Assembly (NCBI GenBank): GCA_036583965.1
Contig: JAZBQD010000019.1
Span: 4,124,530 to 4,188,529, forward strand
DNA: 64,000 nucleotides
Direction: 5' to 3'
Origin: Prunella strophiata
Taxonomy: Eukaryota > Chordata > Aves > Passeriformes > Prunellidae
The notes under the pieces are model-generated. The model saw nothing but the letters and a program-made list of their open reading frames with translations. It searched no databases and had not been told where the DNA came from. A program made the position numbers and the translations under genes. Shown here piece after piece: positions 47,290-57,595 of the stretch; within the stretch, counting starts at the first letter, position 1, and every line of letters begins with the position of its first letter.

Positions 47290-47820
47290 AAAGCCCTCTT
47301 CCCACTCTCCCCAATGTTGCCATTAATATGTAAAAGCTTAAGCTTGCTAAAGGGATTATTTCCCATCCTATCTGATTGTAAACTGGCATTTCAATGATTA
47401 CATGTATCTTTTTGTCATTTCCTCGTAAAACATCTTATTCTTGAACAGCATAATTGGCCTCTTACTAATGTTTAATGAATGATTAAATCAGCATAAATGC
47501 AACATACAGCTCGACATGGAAATCATGTTTACAACCTCCAGAGCTACAAAAATGTATTTTTTGCAATATAGGTTTTAAACCCTTGTAGTTTCCTAATTAT
47601 GGACTTTCTGGTATATTTCACATTAAATACATGGGAAAGAAAATGTGAATTTGCCTGTGTGAGCTCAGAAGCAATTCAGTCACTTATCATTTTGTTTGAA
47701 ACTCATAACCTGTGTATTAACAACATCTCTGTGGTTTTCGTTTAAGTATATTATGTAATCTCCCCAAATTAAAAGCCAATTAAAGTCACATAATTGCAGA
47801 GCTCAGGCAGGTAAGTCCTT
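47290..47820. promoter_or_regulatory. AT-rich conserved-element-like block
   Basis: Repeat-free, with many ATTA/TAAT and CATTA motifs ('gaatgattaaatcagcataa', 'gtttcctaattatggacttt', 'agccaattaaagtcacataa'). A good texture match to vertebrate conserved noncoding DNA, but unproven. Confidence 0.35.
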
Positions 47821-48802
47821 GTGGAGATGGCTGAGCAAGGACACTTCCTTGCACTGGCACATCCCATTAACCACCCTCACAGAGAACTCCAGGTTTTGCC
47901 CAGGAAAAGGAGCCCAAGTCAAATGAGCCATCAATGTTTATCTGAGTGTAAAGAGAAATGGAAAGCTATTTTTTCAAAGGAGGGAGAAATATGGGAGGAT
48001 ACAAATCCAGCTTGCTGAAATATGAGGTTGAGAGGCTTTTAAGACAAATGGGAACCCTGTGGAAACTCAGTGATGATCTCAGGGTCACAGATGTGAGATT
48101 AATTTCAGAAAGTTCCCTTTAATAAAGGCCCTTTAGCTGACAAAAACCAGACCCATAAAACTGGGATATGTTTTACCTGGGTGGCTGCAGCACTCCAGCA
48201 TCCTGTAGGAGTGGAAAATCCAAGTGAAGTCCTAATTTTTATCTGTCCAGATGTAGCCAGTGGAGTTAGGGGAGCATCACTGATCCTCTCAGGGTCACTG
48301 GCTGAGCAGGGAGCCTCACTCAGGAAAGATCCTCCCATTCCAACAAGTACAGAGAAGCCAGGGAGGTGAGAATTTCAGTCTTCCAGGAGAAGATGCAAAA
48401 ACATTCTGCTTTCCCTGTAGAAATATGGCAGGGAAGTGAGCACAACAAAGCAAAGAAGCCTGCTCAGACAGAAAACTGGCATTAGCACAAGAATATATCA
48501 GAACAAGCCAAATAGTTTGAGGGTGGAAGTTACAGCTCCCAAGCACTGAGGTGCTGAAGCAGCTCTTTGGCAGATGCTGCAGGGCCAAGGAAATGCATGG
48601 GTTCAGAGTGATGATGGATTTGTTTGTGCAGGGGCTGGGGGTCTGTTCTCCCTTCAAAGCTGCTATCTACATTGTTCAGCAAAAAAAAAAAGTTTGTCTG
48701 CAAGAGCAGGAAGCAAAAAGACACAGTGAGGCAGCATCCTTGAGGTGTGCAGGGCACGTGCCAGGCTGCTGGCTGACCAGGATCTCCTGGGATTCAGCTG
48801 AA
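47821..48802. other. Unique noncoding stretch
   Basis: No gene recognised. An A tract lies at about 48680-48691. Confidence 0.5.
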
Positions 48803-48897
48803 CATGGAATTGAAGAGGTGAGAAAAGACCTCCAAGATCACCAAGTCCAGCCATTCCCCCAGCTCTGCCAAGGCCACCCCTAAACCATGTCCCCAAG
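48803..48897 (-). mobile_element. CR1 LINE 3' end, antisense (interrupted)
   Basis: 'catggaattgaagaggtgag' is followed by 'gatcaccaagtccagccatt' and 'ctaaaccatgtccccaag'. It is cut at the point where the next LTR inserts. Confidence 0.9.
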
Positions 48898-49209
48898 TGT
48901 GGGAGATAATTTGGATTACTGAAGGTAATTTTACCCCCTTAAAGGGTTGCAGCTGGTCTGATTTCTAAGATTTAGAACAGGTGTGCCCTTAGTAGGACAC
49001 AGGTACCTCCTATAACATTGAGTAGTATAAGAGGAGGGACCAGGAAGACAGGAAGAGACAGACTTGAGTTAGCAGTGCTGCAGTGAAGAAGAAGGATGCA
49101 GTCAGCACTGCTAAGAGCAGAACTGTGAAAAGGTATGGACTTTTACAGCAAGGTAACATTTTGGAACTTGCTGTTATAACTAGTGACTTTGTCTGTGTTG
49201 TTAATAACA
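48898..49209 (+). mobile_element. Solo LTR, family D, 312 bp
   Basis: Starts TGTGGGAGATAATTTGGATT and ends GTTGTTAATAACA. Perfect 6-bp duplications CCCAAG lie at 48892-48897 and 49210-49215. 'gagtagtataagaggaggga' offers a TATA-like box. No second copy in the window. The insertion lies in the antisense CR1 ending at 48897. Orientation is inferred from the TATA-like box only. Confidence 0.85.
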
Positions 49210-49215
49210 CCCAAG

Positions 49216-50053
49216 TGCTGCTGTCTGGAGATTTCCTGAGCTCCCTCTGCACCTCTACTGAAGAAATACCTTTTCTGATTCTGGAGAGGAGAAGAAATGA
49301 GGGGTTTTATCCAACCAGACCACTGTGATGCCCACACAAATGGCTTTTCCCTTCTGCTCTCCAGCAGCTGTAGCCATTCCTCTTGTGCTTTTATGGTAAA
49401 ACTCCACAGTCAGGACTTCTGCCCACTGCCCAACCTGTGGCTTGTCCAGCTGACAGGAATTCTCCCTGCAGCCTCCTTTACCATGGAACCCTCCCATATC
49501 TTGCTGCCTCCATGCACTTCTGGACTGCACCATACAAGGCAGTAAAAAAAATAAGATAATTGGGTGGTCTGTTATGGTGACAAATGCACACAAAGTGAAA
49601 AAAAAAAAAAAGAAATTAAAAACTAATTAAAATGGCAAACCAATGTCTTATAAAGGAATTTCAGTATTTAAAAATAGCTGGGGAATCAATATTCCATTTT
49701 TTGACACTGTAACACTTCACAAGGGCCACAGCAGCCTTACCAGCAGCATGATCCAACTGGTGTCTCAACACTTCATCCAGCTACAACTGCACCACAGACT
49801 AAACTTGAGTTTGGCAAACACTTTCCTGCTCTTATAATCTGGTTTATAAAACCACTGAGGGATCCTAAAGGCACCACAGGCAGGTGCATTTTTAGCTGGC
49901 ATCCCAGTTTGGGTTCATGGGATGCCCTACCCATCAGCAGGAGCAAGCTCTCAGCAAAACCAGCCCAGGTTTATTCAGTGACACATGAGGAAGAAAAGGC
50001 AGGAACTGAAACCAGCACAGATCCACCCATTAAAAAGAACAAAAAGCCCAGTC
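49216..50053. other. Unique noncoding stretch
   Basis: No gene recognised. An A tract lies at about 49598-49611. Confidence 0.5.
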
Positions 50054-50059
50054 AGGTAA

Positions 50060-50381
50060 TGTGGTAGCAGGCCCCCAGCCAGGTAATAATTAGCATTGAC
50101 TCCATGATCCAGGAGGTTTTGAAAAGACACTTTATTCTTAGAAATCTCCAGTTCTTATAGAAACAATGGTGGACCTCAGACCTGACTGGTCTCAAAGTGA
50201 AAACCTCTCACACTATTGGTGAGATATCAATAGCACATTCTGGAGAACCATATCTATAAACAATGGTTACAGAAAGAGAGATAATAATTGTTTGAATTCT
50301 TTCCTCTGAGATTCCCACAGCCTTCTACACAGCTTCCCAGGATTTTCCTGGGAAAGTCTGTGCCTGCTCTCTGCTGCCACA
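50060..50381 (-). mobile_element. Solo LTR, family A, antisense, 322 bp
   Basis: Perfect 6-bp duplications AGGTAA lie at 50054-50059 and 50382-50387. Ends are TGTGGTAGCA (left) and GCTGCCACA (right). The reverse complement is close to 39184-39518, including CTAAGAATAAAGTGTCTTTT with an intact AATAAA. Its left-end segment differs from the 39184 copy over the last 30 bp or so. Confidence 0.93.
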
Positions 50382-50387
50382 AGGTAA

Positions 50388-52116
50388 TGCAAGAGCACAG
50401 TATTTTAACCAAAATGCAAGGAAAAATTAATCATCAAAACCTTTGGAAACTTCTGGCCAGCCTGTCAGATGCTGTCATGACAAGACCACAGCCTGAAAGT
50501 GATCCCAGGCTGTTTTTTAAAATGGTGAGCAAAAACACAGTGTCAGAGGATGACTCTTCAATAAGCTTTTATCCCTGCATTCCCATCCCTGCCAGTTCAG
50601 CACTGGGTGCTGTGGCTGCTCTGCTTTGCAAATCTTCTGAGATGCTGAAATGTCCAAGAAAGATGTTCCTGTGGGAATACCAGGTGAGGAATTCGAGCTG
50701 AATGTTGGAATAACAAGTTTTCCAAACCAAATTGATTCGAGGTATCTTATTTGCTTTTTATGTAAACACGGGTAAGTTATTCTTGTATTTTAGGAAAATA
50801 GTGGTAATAAAACCAAAAAAGTAATGCAGTGTCAAACTCCTTCAAGCATCCCCTGATCTGTCACTAAGGGAATCCTCACCAGCCATGTTTGAGGGCTTCA
50901 CATGAACCATGGCAGTGTCTGAAGCTGCTCTGTTTGCTCTCTCTGACACAGCCCAGTGCTTTCAGTCAACACAGGTACCTGGAGACTGCTGACTTCAAAC
51001 ATTGTTTATTGAGCAAACAACCACCCCACAGCTCAGAAGGCAAAGGGAGGGGGAGAAAAAGATGGGGAAGTGTCCCTGTGAGTGTGAGTCAGGAGGGACA
51101 CGAGCCAGCCAAGGATATTGAAGAATATAGCAAATATTCTATTGCCAAAACCACCTGTCTAACAAAATAGACCAAGGATAAAATAGCAAAACCTAGAACC
51201 ATGTGTGGACTGGGATGTCTGGGTTAAAATCCCTGACAAGAAGGTGCTTAGTTCTCAAGATAATGAAATTCTCTGGATGCTGCAGTTTCCACCTGAAAAG
51301 TCTTCACAGCACCTGTATTTCAGCTGCTGGGCTCTCAGGTCCTTGCAGAGTTTTTTTGGTGGGATTCTTGCATGGAATCTTCTAGAGAGGAAAAAAGGGA
51401 GGAGCCACTCAATCAAAAATAAAAGGGAAAGGACACATTAGTGGCTAAAATATTCACCACACCAGATTTCTCAGGTGTCCTGTACCAAACCTGGTCCTCC
51501 TTGTGTAAAATTATTCAAGATTCAGGGTCAGAGGGAAAACAGGAGATTTCTGAGTGCTGGCAACTTCCTGGTCTTCAACTGCTGTGGTTTAGTTTCAAAA
51601 CAATTCACATTTAATCACATCACTCCTGGGGGAGGACACGGTGTTGTAAAGCCAAACAAATGAAACAGAGATAGACCAACAGATCACTCAAACCTATTTT
51701 GTCCATTTTAAAATGTTTTCCAAATATTTACATGTCCATGGGCTTTTGACATGACTTACCTGGAGAGGTGCATGGCATGGAAATGCCCTCCTCTGGAAAT
51801 GTCAGCAAATCTGTGACCAACAGAGCAGCAGAGCCTGGAAAAGGGACTGGAAATGGAGTGAAGGTGATACTTTGGGACATGACTGTGAAAGAGAAGGATA
51901 AATGCAGGGAAGCAGAGATGGCACGAGGCAGAATGGGAGCCTGGAGCACACAAAAGCCATGAAGAAAAGCACTGAAGCCTTTCTGGGTTCCCCACAGGAT
52001 GGTGGCTAAAGGCTGTGCAACTGGGGCACCTTCTGTAGTGCACATTAGAGGGGCAGAAAATGCAGAGAAAAACCCAAGCAGGCAATGGATGGCCTTGTGA
52101 GAGGGAACACATTCTC
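50388..52116. other. Unique noncoding stretch
   Basis: No gene recognised. Antisense frames at 51728-52144 (138 codons) and 51756-52112 overlap each other and have no domain. Confidence 0.5.
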
Positions 52117-52418
52117 TGTCACTGTGGAGCACAAACGAACACAACGTGGACAGCAGCTCTTTGCAAGGTGTGAGAGAGTAAAAAGAGAGAGTTTATTGAA
52201 ATCTGACTCCATTTAGAGTTTTCTGAAATCCCAGTGTCATTGGAGGGTGACAGTGCCACCTCCTCAATGCCACTGGACAACCCAACAGTCCATCAAGTTG
52301 CTCTTCCTCCATAGAGGAAGACAAAACAATAAGTTATTTACAAAAAGTGCGTGAGAAAGTTCTGCACAAGAATGTAAACATCAGAAGGCTTTAGAAAACT
52401 TTAAAAATCAGGGCGACA
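52117..52418 (-). mobile_element. Solo LTR, family B, antisense, 302 bp
   Basis: TGTCACTGTGGAGCACAAAC ... AAAATCAGGGCGACA is the reverse complement of the 46424 copy with few changes. The flanks are ATTCTC (52111-52116) and ATTCTG (52419-52424), a 6-bp target duplication with one mutation. Confidence 0.93.
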
Positions 52419-55149
52419 ATTCTGCATCCATTTGCAGGGAGGAGAGGTGCTGGCATCCCAGATTCCTTCCTTAAAGGAAGCCTGGGCACTGCTTCTTCTC
52501 AGTCTCAGTGCTGTTACAGCTGTCCCCACTGCCAAGCAAGCTGTGTGCATGGGGCCACCCTGTGCCCCTGTTTCCAGGGAGGACATTCCCTGCTTCCTCC
52601 TCGGGGCAGGAGAACTGGCATGGCAGAGCTCTCACAGATGGGTGAGCAAACCCACAGCTGGCACTGCAGCTTGCATTTTAGACAATTAAACACCCTGCCA
52701 GCAGCCACGCTTCTTGGAAGGGATTGGGCTGTAAATATTTCACTGCCTGCTGCCCATGGCCACTAAACACTGACAAATGCTCCTCTAACAAAGGCTTGGG
52801 TTCTGGACCTCAAACCTTTAGTCCCAAACTTCAGCCTTGCTCCTGTAACTCATCCTCACCTTGGTAAGGTTGTTTTAGTGGGATTAGGTCAACACAGCTG
52901 CACCTGCTTCCTGCAGTTCTTTTTATTCTGCCTGCTCTCTTTTTTGATTCTCAGCGTTTTATTGTTTCTGGAGAGTTTAATTTAAGAAAAACGCTTGATT
53001 TCTGGTTTTCTGGGGTTTGGTTTGGTTTGTTTTTCAAGTCAACAAAACCCCCCACAATCCTGCACCTCCAGTGAAAGGAAAAACTTTCCCTGCCAGAATT
53101 AAGTGGAGGTGGCAGAAATGAGGATATTTGAACAAAGAAAGCAGGAGTGATCACTACCCCATCGCTGGAGCACACAGGGAAAGGAAAGAGAGAAATGGAA
53201 CAGCAGCAGTGAAAAATATGCATGCATATTCAGCCCCTTTGTCAAAAAACCTTGTGCTGCAGCATTTCAATTAACAAAGTAGGATGGTTTACCTGATAAA
53301 ATGCTCCCTGTGTGAGTGTAATTACATATTTATGCCCCACAGAGATTTTTTAATTTCTCTTCAGTTTGTTTGCCTTGAAAGTATTTGTCACTGGAAATGT
53401 TCTTGATGTGTAATTTTAAGGCAGGGTTGGCCAAATGTAGTTTGTTTTCATTTTAGATTTACTTCACTGAAGAAGGATTGGAAGATAATGTATATTTTCA
53501 GTGCAAAGGGAAAAAAAATCAATAAGGAAGGTGATACATGAACCAGCTGCAGAAAAAAAATGCACTCAAGTGCTGCTTCAGACATTTAAGTATTTTTTTT
53601 ATTTCTCTTTCTCTTGCTTTAAATATATTCTCAGGTGCTTGAAACAGCTTATTGTTCTGCCCCTTTCATTTTGTCCTTGCTCCCCAAATGCATCTCTTGT
53701 GTTTCCAGAGAGGCTGCAGTGAACAGGCAGCTTTTTAGTCATTGTTTTCCTATTATTTGAGCCCTTCCTGAGCAATCCCTGCCCTGGAGCCTTGGTGTTG
53801 GAGTCTCCAGCAAGGCTTTACAGATGTGCTCAAGCCCAAAGGTTTTGAGTTGTCCAAGTCCTTGTCCTCACTTGTGCAAGTGCTGGGCTGGGTCAGGGCT
53901 TGGCAGAGCACAACTGCTGTAAATGCATTGTCACACCTCAGTTTAGCCATAAAAATGCACAGTTAAGACTTTGGAGAGCTGCTTGAAAGCTCAGGGAACG
54001 AGCAGAACCCCAGCTCCCATCAAAATCCACCCTGCTGTTATTAGGGGGTTTTTTTCCTTATTTCATCCAAAGTTCCTCAGGAAGGACAGGAAAGAATCTG
54101 AAGGTCAAACCCACACCAGTTTTGGCTGGGGGACAGCACAACAGCAGGTCACTGCTGGCTGGGGAGGTCAGTGTGTCTCAGAGAGATTTTTTGGAGAGGT
54201 TTCCTCAAGCCTTCAGCCAAGGCTTGAGAAGCCACCACAGCATAAACCATGTTATGAGGATTATTCCCAGTTTAACCTTGCAGGAAGGGAAGAATTTGGA
54301 GCAGTGTCAGGGGACAAATCCATGTCCCTTCCCAAAGGCCAGGTATGCTGATGGCACAGGGATGAATCAGGTGATTCTGCTGGGGCAAGCTGAGCTTCTG
54401 GCTCTGGAGGTGACAAACACCCAGAGCCATCTCCTAGACCTGACAGCAATTTCTGACACTGCCATGGCTGAATCCATCTCACAGGCCTGGCAGAGAGAAA
54501 TGAGTCCTGGAGCTGGCTCTGCTCCTTCCCCTCTGATGGATCCCAGGGGTCAGGAGTAGCATCTGTTCTGTCTCTTCCAGGATGCAGAAGGGGAACTCGT
54601 GTCTTCCTGCTCCCAGGTTGTGTGGGAGCTCCAGGAGAGAGGCTCAGAGATGGGATTTGACCCCAGTGCCTGCCAGACTGTGACACTTCCCTGCCACAGC
54701 CAGGATTGTCTTCTCTCCCCTCAGCTGTCCCAGTGCCCCAAAAGAAAACTCCAAGATGAAAGGCAAAGGAGCTGGCAAAGGCCCAGCACGTGGGAAATTA
54801 TGTTTGGGATGAGGAAAACGTGCAAAGGAAATGCCCAAAAATCTTAAACCCTCCAACGTGTCATCAGGACAACTGAGCTCTGCTGCAGCTCCTCTGAACA
54901 GAGATTTTTTTTGTTCTCCCCACTCTTTGTTTACCCAAGAAATTCAAACTTCCCTTCAGGTACAAATCTGAAGCTGCCACCACTGTTCTCTCTCTGTGTT
55001 TGGTGCCTGTCCCACTCCAGGGTGATTGCCAAAAGCCAAAAAAAACCTGATTTGGGTTAACATGGAGCAGGAAGAGCATTCTGCTGCTGCACAGGATTCC
55101 TGCACACCTTTAAATCAGGTGCTGCCATGCAAAGCATCATGTCAGTTTC
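52419..55149. other. Unique noncoding stretch
   Basis: No gene recognised. 53220-53480 is AT-rich and enhancer-like in texture. The opposed frames at 54122-54559 (+, 145 codons) and 54261-54686 (-, 141 codons) overlap and have no domain. Confidence 0.45.
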
Positions 55150-55412
55150 TTCTCCAGGGACAGGACAAGAGGAAACAGCTTCAAGTTGCACCAGGGGAGG
55201 TTTAGGAAAAAATATCTTCCCAGAAAAAGGTTGTCAAGCACTGGAACAGGCTGCCCAAGGCAGTGGTGGAGTCACCACCCCTGGAGGGATTTAAGTGATG
55301 TGTGGATGTGGCACTTGGGGACATGGCTTAGTGCTGGTGTGGCAGTGCTGGAAGAAAATTTGGACTCGATGATCCTGGAGGCCTTTTCCAACCAAAATTA
55401 TTCTGTGATTCC
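55150..55412 (+). mobile_element. CR1 LINE 3' end, sense
   Basis: 'gacaagaggaaacagcttca', 'agttgcaccaggggaggttt', 'gtcaagcactggaacaggct' and 'ttggactcgatgatcctgga', with a 'attattctgtgatt' tail. Well preserved. Confidence 0.96.
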
Positions 55413-55694
55413 CATCTCAGACAGCAGCCCTGTACCCTGAGCAGCAGTGTGAAAATGGGACAGGCAGCTCTCAGGTGCACAAAGCCATGCCTGACCACCC
55501 AGACAAAGAAAGGAGGGTGCTGCACATTGACCTTGAGCTTTCCCCATCCTGTTATACAGGAAATCTCACAATCTTCATAGAGCCCCACACAGTGTTTTGC
55601 AAAAGTTTTTCTAAACAAAAAATGCTACCATATGGTCACCAACACCCTCAGTTAATCACTGCAAGCCTGGCTGTTAAGCAGGAGACAGAGTTTT

Positions 55695-55982
55695 GAAATG
55701 GAGTCACAGGACAATGGGGAATGGCTTCAAACTGACAGAGGGCAGGGTTAGATTAGCAATTAGGAAGAAATTCCTTACTCTGAGGATGGTGAGACACCAG
55801 AACAGGTTTCCCAGAGAAGCTGTGGCTGCCCCATCCCTGGAAGTGCTCAAAACCAGGCTGGATGAGGCTGGAGCACCCTGGGATAGTGGAAGGTGTCCCT
55901 GCCCTTGGCAGGGGGTGGAACTGGATGGTCTTGAAGGTCTCTTCCAACCCAAAGCATTCTGTGATTCTTTGATTCCATGTTC
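55695..55982 (+). mobile_element. CR1 LINE 3' end, sense
   Basis: 'aatggcttcaaactgacaga', 'agcaattaggaagaaattcc', 'gagaagctgtggctgcccca' and 'aacccaaagcattctgtgat'. Open frames of 109-190 codons crossing it derive from the repeat. Confidence 0.95.
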
Positions 55983-56273
55983 CAGCTTCCACAGGCAGCC
56001 TTTGGCTCTGGCCCAGCTGGAGTGCAGCTCCCCTGGCAGGCAGCATCCCAGGGCTGCCAGCCACACCAGTGCCACTTGGCACTCCTACTCTGCACTTTCT
56101 GGAGAAAAGTTAGCAAGCACTGCTGGCCAGGCTGCCAAACCTGCACAGCCCTGCACCCCAAAGCTGGCCCAGCCCCATCCTGCAGCACAGCTCTGGGGGG
56201 AGGCATTGCTGTCCCCCCTCTTGGAACCCCTGCTCTGTCAGAGCTCTCTCAGGAGCTGGAGATGACCCCAATC

Positions 56274-56862
56274 TGTTTGAGAGTCTCTGTTTCCCAGCCC
56301 CAGAACCAAAGAAGGAGTCAGGACTCTTCTTGTGCAGTTTTCAAGGTTGTTTATTTTTCCTTATCTAACAAATTTTCTCCCTGACCAGCCCAGCTCTGTT
56401 CAGCAGGTCAGTCCATGGCACACTGCCCACCTCTGGGGTGCTGTTGTCTTTTTCTACTAAAAACTACCTGTACATTATTTACAGTTATTTTCCAATACCT
56501 ATCACCTGTGTTACACAGCCCAACTCTACTCTGAACCAATCCAAAAGTGCCACCATCACCCAGAAGATGGAGGCTGTGAAGAAGGAGAAAGAAGGACAGA
56601 ACACGCCCAAATTCCTCCATCTTGACCCCTGAACCCTCATTCTAAAAAATCCCAAAATTCTACTTTTTCACCCTGTGATAAACTAATTATTACTCTACTT
56701 AATTTTTGTGGCTTGTAACTCTTCGTATAAGGTTGGTAATTTTTTTCCATGGTTCAAAATCAAAGGCACAGGGGTCTTGGGCTCTGTGCCAAGGGCCTCT
56801 GAGCCCCCTGCCAGGGGCTGGAGCCATCCAGGGCAGCCAGAGGGATGTGCTGGGTTCTGACA
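56274..56862 (-). mobile_element. Solo LTR, family F, antisense, 589 bp
   Basis: TGTTTGAGAGTCTCTGTTTC ... GCTGGGTTCTGACA. The reverse complement matches both halves of 27552-28981, but without the triplet-repeat arrays or the internal duplication, so it shows the likely original LTR layout. It contains AATAAA ('aaggaaaaataaacaacctt' on the minus strand). No target duplication is visible. Confidence 0.9.
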
Positions 56863-57428
56863 CTGCTCCTCAGACTTCCAAAGGCATGAGGAGCACACAC
56901 TTGATGGGATTGTTCATGTGAGAAGACTTTGACAGTCAGCCTGTAGGGACAGAAGAGATGTCTGCCCACTGATTATTTCATCTCCTGAGGTTTCCTTCTG
57001 GCCCCGTGTCTCTGTGATTGCTCTGCACCTCCTGCTGTCAGGATGAGTTTGTGGTGCTCTTTTCCAGCAGCTACAGTCTGAGGTCAGCCACCAGTTGGTT
57101 GTTGACACCAGTTAATTCTGGTTTGAATGGCCCAAATGACCTGCTCCTGGTTGCAGCCTAAGATTACCAGTAGCATAAACAGCAAATAACAACCAAAACA
57201 AATAAACAAATCAACCTTCATTGCCTCTTAAAATGTAATTTCTGCCTCAGTACTCCTAGTAAAACTCAATGTCCTCTCTAGTCTCATATTCCTGTGATAT
57301 CTCACTTATATTATCATGGGACAGACACCCCACCACACAGTCCCTCTCAGAAGTCAAGGGCTGCTCACAAGTTCCAGCTCCAATTCTGGCATATTCTGCT
57401 TCTTCACCTCAGCTTCTCTCTGGCTTCC
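56863..57428. other. Unidentified noncoding stretch
   Basis: No gene recognised. It lies between two LTR-like sequences but shows no retroviral coding frame. Confidence 0.45.
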
Positions 57429-57595
57429 TGTCCTGGTTTAGGGCAAATTTGGGAGGACACTTCCTCATCCCCTCTCTCACCCCTTAGCCAAAAATGCTCC
57501 ATCAGGGGCCCATGTACCTGCCTGGGAGTGTTTGAGTGCATGAAAAACTCCTGAAGGATATTGTTTTTTCTGAGAGGTTTGCACAGAATCCCACA
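57429..57595 (+). mobile_element. Possible LTR start or fragment
   Basis: TGTCCTGGTTTAGGGCAAAT resembles the start of common bird retroviral LTRs. No matching end or target duplication was found and there is no second copy here, so the right boundary is arbitrary. Confidence 0.25.

Noticed and set aside
55693..56265. 190-codon frame
   Set aside because: Its first half is CR1 sequence and the rest has no recognisable domain.
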